Made by a program: the position numbers and the translations under genes. Below the pieces are notes generated by a model, which had not been told where the DNA came from, ran no database searches, and saw only the letters and a program-made list of their open reading frames with translations. A stretch of DNA of 64,000 nucleotides from Tenrec ecaudatus (taxonomy: Eukaryota; Chordata; Mammalia; Afrosoricida; Tenrecidae), in contig NC_134537.1 of the NCBI RefSeq assembly GCF_050624435.1, positions 18,224,584-18,288,583 on the forward strand, written 5' to 3'. Each line of letters starts with the position of its first letter. Within the stretch, counting starts at the first letter, position 1. This document shows positions 56,101 to 64,000 of the stretch, in pieces.

Positions 56101-59100
56101 GCATGTCTCTTCTGGCTAATGATCGGGAACATTTTCTAATATGTTTATTGGCCATTAGGATTTCTGCCCTTGTGAAACTTCTGTTTTGGTCCCTTGCCCA
56201 CCTCCTCAGTGGGAAATTAGTTTTTTTGCTTTTTTGGAAGCTAGCAGAGTATTGTAGATTTTAGTAATAAGGCCTTTGTCTGATGTGTCATTGCTAAAGA
56301 TGTTTTCCCGGTCTGTGGGCTCTCTTATTACTCTCTTGGTGAATTCTTTTGATGTACAAAAGGTTTTCTCTTCAGTGTATCCCACTTGTCAGTTTGTGAT
56401 TCATCTGTATTTGTGACCTTCACTATTTCTGATAGCCTATGCATTCCCTGTGCCAAAGTTCTCAGGTTGGTCCCAATTTCCATATTGATGGCCCTAATAG
56501 TTTGGGTTTTTACCTTGAAGTCTCTGATCCATCTTGAGTTTATTCTTGTGCATGGAAGTGAGATAAGGGTCTTGCTTCATTTTTCTTCAGGTAGATCTCC
56601 ATTTCTTCCAGCACCACTAATTGAAGAGGACTTCTGCTTCCCATTTGATATTTTTTTGGTCTGTTATCAAAGATCAGTTGTCTGTATGCTGATGCTTTTA
56701 TTTTTGGGTTTTCAGTTCTTCTCCATTGGTCTGAGTATCATTGGTCATTATACCATGCTGTTTTGAGCACTGTGACTATATAATATTTGCTAAAGTCGGG
56801 TAAAGCAAGCCCTCCCACGGTGTCCTTTTTCATGAGGAGCTCTCTGTTAATTCTGTGCTTCTTCCCTCTTCATATGAGGTTGGTAATCAGTTTTTCATTT
56901 CTTTGAAGAAAGATAAGGGTAATTGTATCAGGATTGCAGTAAACTTATATATTGCCTTCGGCAGAACTGGCAGCTTTACTACATTGTGTCTTCCAATCCA
57001 TGAGCATGGGATATTCTTTCATTTGTTGAGGTCACTCTTGGTTTCTTGTAATAGTGTTCTGTAGTTTTCCTTATATAAATCTTTTGTTCTTTTAGGCAGC
57101 TATATCCCTAGATATTTCAATTTGTACTTGATTGTTATAAAGTGTACCACCTTTTTGATCTCTTCTGTGGTCTTATCCAATGTATATAGCAGGTGATAGA
57201 CTGCTGTTGCTGAACTTGTATCCTGCCACTCTGCCAAATTTCTCTATTGCTTCCAGTACTCCCCTTGTGGAGCCTTTGGGATTTTCCATGTATAAAATTG
57301 TCTTATCTGCAAATAACGACAGTTTCACCTCTTCCTTCCCCAGGTGAATACCTTTGGTGTATCTTCTTCGCCTTATGCTGTTGGCCAAAAGCTCCAGTAT
57401 GATGTTAAATAAGAGTGTTGACAAGTGACAATCTTTTCTGGTCCACTTTTTCAGTGGGATTGTGTTCGTCCTTTCTCCATTAACGACCATGTTGGCTGTT
57501 GGTTTTTCACATATAGCTTATATTATCTGGAGCAATTTTCCTTCTATTCCTACCTTCTTAAGTGTCGTAAACAGGAATGGGTGTTGGATGTTGTGGGATG
57601 CTTTTGCACATCTATTAATATTATCATGTGGTTCTTACAGTTTTTCGTGTCAATGTGGTGAATGATACTAATGGTCTTTCATCTGTTGAACCATCCCAGC
57701 ATCCTTGATATGAATCCCACTTGGTCATGGTGAATTACTTGTTTTATATACTTTTGTATTCTATTGGCCAGTTTCTGTGAAAGATTTTTGAATTGATGTT
57801 CATTAAGGATATTGGTCTGTAGTTCTTGATTCTTATGGGATCCCTGCCTGGTTTCAGTATCAGAGTTATACTAGCTTCATAGAAGGAGTTTGGGAGTTTG
57901 TCATCTTTTTCTATGTTCTGGAAGAGTTTGTGTAGGATTGGTGTCAGTTCTTCCCTGAATGCTTGGTTGACTTCTCCTGTGAAGCCATATGGTTCAAGGG
58001 ATTTGTTGGTTGGTCATCCCTTGATAACCTTTTCTATTTCTTCTATTGCTATGAGTCTGTTGAGATTTTTGACGTCCACTGGGGATAGTCTAGGGAGGGA
58101 TTGTTTTCCCAAGAATTTGTCCATGTCTCCCAAGTTGTTGAATTCATTGGAATACAGTTCTTCGTGGTACTGTGTAATTATCCTTTTGATTTCATTAGTG
58201 TCTGTTGTAATGTCCCCTCTTTCATCCCTCATCCTTGCTATTGAAATTTTTTCCTTCCTTTCTTTGGTTAGGTTTGCCATTGGTATGTGGATTCAAAGAA
58301 TCAACTTTTAGCAGCATTAATTTTATCCCCATAATTTTTTTATTTTCCCTTGCCTGAATCTCAGCCCTGATTTTTATTATTTCTTGTTTTTTTGCTATTA
58401 GTAAGATTGTCATGTTGACTCTGCTCTAGTTGTTGTAAATTTCGTGCCAGCATAACAACCACAAGTCTCTCTTCCTTTTTCATGTGTACACATATTGCTA
58501 TGAAACTTTCTCTAACTGCACTTGGGTGTCCTGTAAGTTTTGGTATGTTGTGTTTTCATTCTCATTGGTTTCTAGAAATTTCCTAATTTAATCTCTGATC
58601 TGGACCAGGACACACAACTTTTGCAATAGAAAGTTATTCATTCTCTAATTGTTTGTTCTAGTTTTCTTCATCTTCCTTTTGTTGATTTCCAGCCTTACAT
58701 CACAGTGGTCAGAGAGAGAGGTCTGTATGATATTAGTGTACTTAAATTTATGTAGATTCACCTTGTGCCCCAGCATGTGGTCTATCTTTGAATATGTGCC
58801 ATGTGGGCTTTAAAAGAATGTGAATGGTATTATATTTGGATGAAAAATTCTGTAAATATCTAGCAGGCCAAATTGTGTAATTGTATTTAGATCTCTAGCC
58901 TCCTGGTTGAGTTTCTTTCCCTGGGATCTATCTTTCTCAAAGAATGGTGTATTGAAGTCACCTACTATAATTGTTGAGGCTGTGATTTCTTTTTTCATCT
59001 TTTGATTTGATTGATGTATTCAGCGGCTCTCTCATTCAGGGAATATATATTTAAAATGCTTAGTGGTTCTTTGTCTATTGTTCCCTTGAGTATTATATAG

Positions 59101-59430
59101 TATGGCTCCTTATCTCTTTTTATGTTTTGTACTTTGAGGTCAATTTTATCCAAGATTAGGATTGCAACCCTTGCTTTTTCTTAAATTGCTGTTTGCTTAG
59201 TATGCCTTTCTCCAGCCTTTGATTCTCGGACTGTTTTTGTCTGTAGTCTTGAGATATGTTTCCTGTAGGCAGCAGATTGATGGGTTGTGTTTTCTAAGCC
59301 AGTTTGCTAGCTTCAGTCTTTTAATGCCTGAGTTCAGACCATTGATATTCAAGGTTATTATCTCCATCTGTGGACTCTGTGATGTCATATTATACCTTGT
59401 GTGTTCTGTGTTTTTCTCCCTCCCATTCTT
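53150..59430 (-). mobile_element. Longest L1 copy, ORF2 plus long 3' UTR, inactive
   Basis: In sense (minus) orientation ORF2 starts at ATG 59388. Visible parts in order: endonuclease start (ITLNINGLNSGIK, then LQET; 59388-59197), endonuclease GDFNTP motif (58998-58810), linker (58413-58014), RT core (57490-57173) and a C-terminal block with CWRSFGE, GTLTYCWW and ELPYNPAISLLG (56155-55697). ORF2 ends near 55600. Stops and frameshifts separate these parts, and the RT active-site box reads FADK instead of FADD. The 3' UTR is about 2.45 kb, far longer than in human L1, and carries a hAT insertion. ORF1 is not seen; the copy is truncated just upstream of ORF2. L1 supplies the machinery that also made the pseudogenes here. 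Confidence 0.93.
54487..54686 (+). mobile_element. Non-autonomous hAT element inside the L1 3' UTR
   Basis: Starts 'caggagtcctcaaactttt'. Perfect 8-bp duplications, atctagat, at 54479-54486 and 54687-54694 are the hAT signature. The interior 'gttggagggccagactatag' and 'ttcctatgcacactgcacat' match a short hAT family that I recall from several unrelated mammals. The right terminal repeat is eroded. 200 bp, no transposase. It is absent from the other L1 copies. Confidence 0.85.
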
Positions 59431-59440
59431 ATCAGTGTGC

Positions 59441-59465
59441 TGTGTGTGTGTGTGCGTGTGTGTGT
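59441..59465. repeat. (TG)n microsatellite
   Basis: About 12 units with one interruption, next to the L1 5' truncation. Confidence 0.9.
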
Positions 59466-59509
59466 AAGTGGTTCATCCTTGACTTCTTTACACCCTTAAA
59501 CCAATGCTA

Positions 59510-59590
59510 TCTTGGGTGCTATTTTCTCTTCTTTGCTCTCTGGGCACAAATTGTTTGCACTACCCAGGGATTTGGCTACTTTTAGGAGAG
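59510..59590 (-). repeat. Possible old AfroSINE head, antisense
   Basis: Reverse reading 'ccctgggtagtgcaaacaat' resembles the CCCTGGGTGGTGCAAACGGT head of older AfroSINEs. Only the head is present. Confidence 0.45.
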
Positions 59591-59774
59591 TCCTGTGTTT
59601 TATCCTTGAACAGAACAGCTCATATCATCTCAAAGTCATACAGAGGCTGATTGAGAAAGTCCACGTCAGCACTTTCACTCACATACACAACGTGCCAAGA
59701 AGATATGACATATACTAACCAATCCAAGGCAATCACTAATAACATGCTCCCCACCGTTAAACTTTCTACAGCAC

Positions 59775-60017
59775 TCTTTGTACATGTTTTCAGAGGGTTC
59801 AGGCCCAGGGGAAGGGCATTTTGTGCTGGGTAAAGTAGAGTGTAAGTGAAAAGAGAGGAAGACCCTTGGTGAGACCCTCAGTGACATATGACTGGCTGCA
59901 ACAATGGGTTCAAACATAACCTTTGCGAGGACAGTTTCGACCTGGGTAGTGTTTCTCTTTGTTGTGCATAGTGGCTCTATGAATGAGAACTAATTTCAAG
60001 GCACATAACAACAACAT
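59775..60017 (+). repeat. RTE 3' region
   Basis: 'gaggaagacccttggtgaga', 'ctggctgcaacaatgggttc' and 'ggtagtgtttctctttgttg', ending in 'gcacataacaacaaca', is the usual RTE 3' terminus. Confidence 0.8.
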
Positions 60018-60122
60018 GATATTTTTGTTTTTATACTAATGAAATACCAGGAATGTAAAGAAAAAGAACTTTCTACCCAATGCCTAAGATGCACAAGAGT
60101 CACAGATTGTTAAATGTTTGTG

Positions 60123-60312
60123 ATCACTCACTTGCTGCCATCGAGTTGCCACAGACTCATTGTGACTCTATCAGACAGGGTAGACCTGTCCCTGTGAGTT
60201 TCCAAGACTAACTGTTTAAGGGAGTAAAAAGTCCCGTCTTTCTCTCGAGGAGCTGGCTAGTGGTTTGGGACTGCTGACCCTGCACTCATAATGATTCCAC
60301 CATCTAGGCTTC
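60123..60312 (-). repeat. AfroSINE copy, antisense
   Basis: 'cttgctgccatcgagttgcc', 'gtgagtttccaagactaact' and 'ctggctagtggtttgggact' form a near full-length antisense copy. Confidence 0.85.
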
Positions 60313-61344
60313 TCACAATGTCTGTGATAGCCATTTTTTAAAAAAAGTCTAAATGCCATAGCAGGAACTAATCTTTCCCATGCACAGCGTGATATTATTT
60401 CTTAGGGCCCCAGCTAATAGAAGCATTTGCCAATATTGTGGGTGTGTTTTTAAAGGCTAATTAAAAAACCTTTCAGCCCTTATATTACAACGCTCTAGCA
60501 AAATGAGAGAGGGAAATTGAAGTCTGATGTACTATGCCAGTTACCAAGGGGCAGAATTTGAAGCTGCCTTTTAATATAATTGATCCATATATTTATTATA
60601 GAGCAGCGGGAATTTGTTATTTCATCAATAGGCTGAGAGATTCGGAGACTCTTTTCAGCTGAACAACCAGTTTTCAATCATGAAATTATATATTAGGTAT
60701 GGAGCAACCCCCTGAACGCTCCTCTTTCTGGATTACCATTTCGTGGAGTAAGTAAGTACTAGGATCATGCATGAGCACAATGGAAAGAAAGCCCATTTGA
60801 AGAGTGTCTAATAGTGGTTTAGTTATAAAGCAAAATTAAAAAAAAAAGGCTAACTTTGTTAGATTTCTGTTCTATGATCAAAATTTATAGCTACGATTAT
60901 GACTTTAACAAAAGAAAACCGAGGCATCTAGAGAAGAATGGCTTCCTGGCTTTCTTAAGAGGACTTTGAACATTTCCCCCAACTAACCAAATAATTTTAC
61001 TTTAACAAGCTGCAAAGATTCCTGAATGCAAGTGTAACTATAACAAATGGTGCGTATCAATTCAATCATGTTTGGGCACCTTTAGGATTCTCAATAACCA
61101 GGAGTGATTTTTTAGGTCTTTTCAACAACTTTTGAGACGCGGGTTTTGACCATCTTCATTGGCTCGTGTCTGATTTGACCTACTTGTAGTCTAAACGTAA
61201 GCCCTGTAAGAAGTGTCTTCTGTTGAAATGCCTTAGAGTTCATGGAGACTGCCATGATTAGTATGCAGTGGTGACACTTGGAAAAGGCACGGGACAGAGT
61301 TGTGTCATTTCAGCTTACTAGATTCAATTCTAGATGTTGAACAA
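60313..61344. other. Repeat-poor AT-rich stretch, candidate regulatory DNA
   Basis: No transposon recognised. About 60395-60720 contains homeodomain-type core sites ('ggctaattaaaa' near 60455) and long non-repetitive AT-rich text, the style of deeply conserved non-coding elements. Conservation cannot be seen from one sequence. Confidence 0.3.
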
Positions 61345-62300
61345 ATATTTTTGTGGAGCTGGATTATATGAACAAGAACATGGTACCAGGACTGGAAAAA
61401 GAAAGATATGCAGTGGACGAAACTTCACTGGATGAAGATGAAGATGACTCAAAGCACACCCAGTGAAAGTACTAGACTACAGATTTCATAATGGATTATG
61501 CCTGGACACGAAGAAAACAGCTATCTTGATCAATGGAGAGAATCATGAAAGTTGTCAATGATTTCATTTTAGTTGCATCAACAATCAGTGCCTGGGGAAG
61601 CAGCAGTCAAGAAATCAAAGGATATATGAAAGCCTCTGGTGGTGAGTTGATGCTGACTCATAGTGACCTAATAGGACAGCGTAGAACTTCCCCTGCGGGT
61701 TTTCAAAGCTGTTATATTTATGGAAGCAGACTGTCACAGCTTTCTCCGATGGAGTGGCTGGTAAACTTGAACTGGTGACCTTGCGATAAGCAGTTAATAC
61801 TTTAACCGAGGCAGCAAAAGATTGCTTTAATGCTTTAGGGAGCAAAGATGGCATTTTGATGACTACATTGTGCCTGACCCAAACTATGCCTTTTAAATTG
61901 CTTCCTTTACATGCAAAATTTGGACAGTGAAAAAGAAGCCAGAAAAAGAACTGATGCATTCCAATTGTGGTACTGGCGAAAATGCTGAATCTCACAACAT
62001 TTTGTCATATTGAACAAACAAGCCAGCCAGCCATCAAAGAAATCCTAGAATGTTCCTTAAAGGTGAGGTTGAACAGATTTTGTCTCTTTTATTTTGAAAG
62101 TACCACTGGGAAAGACCCACCAATAGGCAAAGGGCATCACATTGGGTGAGGTCAAGGACCAACCAAAAAATGAGGGAACTCCTAACAGATGGATTGCCAC
62201 AGTATTTGCACCCACGGACTCAAACCAGGACCAACCATCATAACATTGGCACTTTGGGTATGTTTTGTATGAGGGTGTCATGAATCACAGCCACTCATAA
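61345..62300 (+). repeat. RTE LINE 3' half, interrupted by an AfroSINE
   Basis: 'catggtaccaggactggaaa', 'ttttagttgcatcaacaatc' and 'cagcagtcaagaaatcaaag' precede the SINE. 'gcctgacccaaactatgcc', 'gaactgatgcattccaattg' and 'agtgaaaaagaagccagaaa' follow it. These match the RTE segment after the YADD box. Frames are broken. Confidence 0.78.
61625..61812 (-). repeat. AfroSINE inserted in RTE, antisense
   Basis: 'gcctctggtggtgagttgat', 'gacctaataggacagcgtag' and 'gaactggtgaccttgcgata' make a nearly full antisense copy. RTE text flanks it on both sides. Confidence 0.85.
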
Positions 62301-62329
62301 GGACCCCCACTGTGATGAATGGCTTAGGG

Positions 62330-62505
62330 CAGTGGTCCTCAACCTTCCTAGTGCTGCGACCCTTTAATACAGTTCCTCATGTTGTGGTGACCCAACCATA
62401 AAATTATTTTCATTGCTACTTCATCACTGTCATTTTGCTACTGTGATGAAGCGGGCGACCCTGTGAAAGGGTTGTTCGATCCCCAAAAGGGTCTCGATCC
62501 ACTTC
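62330..62505 (+). mobile_element. SPIN-like non-autonomous hAT transposon, truncated
   Basis: 'cagtggtcctcaaccttcct', 'gctgcgaccctttaatacag' and 'gaccctgtgaaagggttgtt' match the other two SPIN copies. The right inverted end is lost after 'gggtctcgatccac'. Confidence 0.78.
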
Positions 62506-62532
62506 TACCAACATGAGATTCATAGTGTGGGT

Positions 62533-62705
62533 GGTCAGCGAACCCTGTGGTGCAACACTGAAGCACTTGGCTGCTAACTGAAAGGTTGGAGCTTCGAACC
62601 CACCTGTTGGCCCACTGGTGAGAATCCCTGGTGATGGACTCCCGTCAAGGTGAGAAAACTCTATGGCTGTCCTAGTAGGTCAGATGGACTCAGCAGCACA
62701 TAACC
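62533..62705 (+). repeat. AfroSINE copy
   Basis: 'gaaccctgtggtgcaacact', 'ggctgctaactgaaaggttg' and 'cttcgaacccacctgttggc' show a clear tRNA-like head with B-box. The body is diverged. Confidence 0.82.
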
Positions 62706-63112
62706 AATACTACACACACACAAGTCAGGCAACTCATATTCTCTTTTGTCTTATTTTCTTCCATATCACGACACCTGAAATTGGCATAATTTTTAAAATG
62801 GGAAACATCACATGGTTGGGCTGCTGACTCTTCAAAAGGGGAAACGCCTCATGGTCAGAAAGTCCCGAAGCAAACATGTTGCCATCTCCTGTCTGCACTG
62901 CCAATCTTCTGCAGATTGTGAAAGAGGAGTAAGTGGAGTAACCTGAAGGGACTTCCAAATGGTTGTGGAAAATGTTATTCACTTTTAACTCCATTTTCAA
63001 TTGAGCTTTTTAAACCTCCCCACCACCACCCCCACACGTCACTTTTCATGGGTCTCTTAATTTTATTTATTTGCACAAAAGTGTTTATCCATAATTATCC
63101 ATTTACCCATCC
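62706..63112. other. Unassigned sequence
   Basis: Nothing recognised. A short CA run lies near 62712. Confidence 0.4.
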
Positions 63113-63303
63113 TAGGAAGCCTCGTGGTATAGTAGTTCAGTCCTTGACTGCTAACTGGAAGCTCAGTAGTTCACAGGCACCAGTACATGATGGGAGAAAG
63201 ATACAGTAACTTGCTTTTGTCAAGTTGATAGGCTTGAAAATCCTATGGGACAGTTTTACTTGTCCTGTGGGGTTTGCTAGGAGTTGGAGTCAACTCCAGG
63301 TTG
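63113..63303 (+). repeat. AfroSINE copy, first of three in a row
   Basis: 'gaagcctcgtggtatagtag' head and 'ctaggagttggagtcaactc' end. Confidence 0.82.
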
Positions 63304-63327
63304 GTGGGTTTGGTTTATGGGCTTTTA

Positions 63328-63530
63328 AGGAGTCCTGAAGGTCCATGCATGTTGGGCTGCTAATTGCAAGATCAGTGGTTCCAAACCACCAACCATTCTG
63401 TGAGAGAAAGATGAAGCTGTCTACTCCTATAAAGAGTTACAGTCTTAGAAACCTACTGGGGGAAGTTCTATCCTGTCCTATAGGGTCACTAGGTATCATG
63501 ATCAACTTGATGGCAGTGAATGAGTTTGAA
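63328..63530 (+). repeat. AfroSINE copy, second of three in a row
   Basis: The best preserved copy in the window: 'gagtcctgaaggtccatgca', 'tgctaattgcaagatcagtg', 'taaagagttacagtcttaga', 'cctgtcctatagggtcacta'. It ends 'gatggcagtgaatgag', the usual AfroSINE terminus. Confidence 0.9.
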
Positions 63531-63722
63531 GGAGCTCTGGCTGCTCAATGCTTAAGGTCATGTCTGCTAAATAAATGGCTGCTGATTTGAACTCAGAGGT
63601 CAGAAAGATGTGGTAGAAAGATATGGCAGTCTTCTCCCATACTGATTCCAGTTTACAAAACTCTATGGGGGTAGTTCTACTTTGTCCTGGAGGCTGCTAT
63701 GCGTTGGAATTGACCCTACCAT
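63531..63722 (+). repeat. AfroSINE copy, third of three in a row
   Basis: 'ggctgctcaatgcttaaggt', 'gctgctgatttgaactcaga' and 'gctatgcgttggaattgacc'. It directly abuts the preceding copy with no unique sequence between them. Confidence 0.82.
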
Positions 63723-64000
63723 ATGTAACAAAAACACTAAGGAGGAACAGGCAAACTCTTCAATGAATGCCTTTGACCTACCTGCCCTGCTTGCCACTGA
63801 CAATTGCTTACATTCCCACTTCCTGCCATTGCATTTTACTGAGGCCCGCAATTGTTGATTGCCTTTAAAAAAATGTGCTTTAGGGAAAATATTGTCCCTG
63901 TCTTCCAAACATGTGGGTAGGTGGACAGAGCTTTCTGTGCCAAGTCCACATCTTTCTGTAGCATAAATTAATCCTTACACTAATCATAAAATAAGCATCT
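63723..64000. other. Unassigned sequence
   Basis: No element recognised to the window end. Confidence 0.4.

Noticed and set aside
55697..56155. 152-codon frame as a separate protein gene
   Set aside because: It is the C-terminal part of L1 ORF2, with the expected order of motifs and neighbouring ORF2 fragments in the same orientation.
1..64000. An undescribed multi-gene system
   Set aside because: After reading both strands I find only retrotransposons, DNA transposon relics, retrocopies, simple repeats and unassigned non-coding DNA. No set of intact genes is present.

Overview
This is a mammalian nuclear window, intergenic or intronic, with no intact protein-coding gene that I can support. 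Open frames are short, and the longer ones mostly fall in antisense repeat sequence. Many tRNA-derived SINE copies match the AfroSINE family restricted to Afrotheria. Three short hAT elements have the ends of SPIN (Space Invaders), a family known from few mammals, tenrec among them. There is also abundant BovB-like RTE and a distinctive young L1 with a very long 3' UTR. Together these suggest an afrotherian, most likely a tenrec such as Echinops. The species call is inference.

Layout. 1-11 kb: decayed L1 3' UTR with a SPIN inside, a possible 5'-truncated HMGN1 3' UTR retrocopy, three LTR-like elements (two families, two with perfect 5-bp target duplications), a broken HMGN1 retropseudogene and RTE remains. 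11.4-15.2 kb: an L1 3' UTR holding a nearly complete but dead ITM2B retrocopy. 15.7-18 kb: RTE endonuclease region, then an AfroSINE split by a polyadenylated U2 snRNA retrocopy with perfect 16-bp target duplications. 18-29 kb: mostly low-repeat sequence with an LTR, a decayed mariner, a candidate GC-rich class I LTR, a palindromic MITE and small hAT relics. 30-38 kb: L1 3' UTR copies, including a nested insertion with two L1 3' ends between one pair of target duplications. 39.5-42.6 kb: an old L1 ORF2 region split by a younger L1 that carries a 5' inversion. 43-53 kb: Tigger1 relic, SPIN, an LTR inside an L1 fragment, and unique stretches. 53.2-59.4 kb: the longest L1, antisense, with dead ORF2 and a hAT relic in its 3' UTR. 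59.5-64 kb: RTE, SPIN and clustered AfroSINEs.

The content is a record of retrotransposition. L1 machinery evidently also mobilised cellular RNAs (ITM2B, HMGN1, U2) and AfroSINEs. I found no operon, CRISPR array, defence locus or credible undescribed gene system. The most informative items are the U2 retrocopy, the possible L1 3' transduction, the inverted L1, the SPIN and other hAT copies, and a few repeat-poor AT-rich segments that may be conserved non-coding elements.
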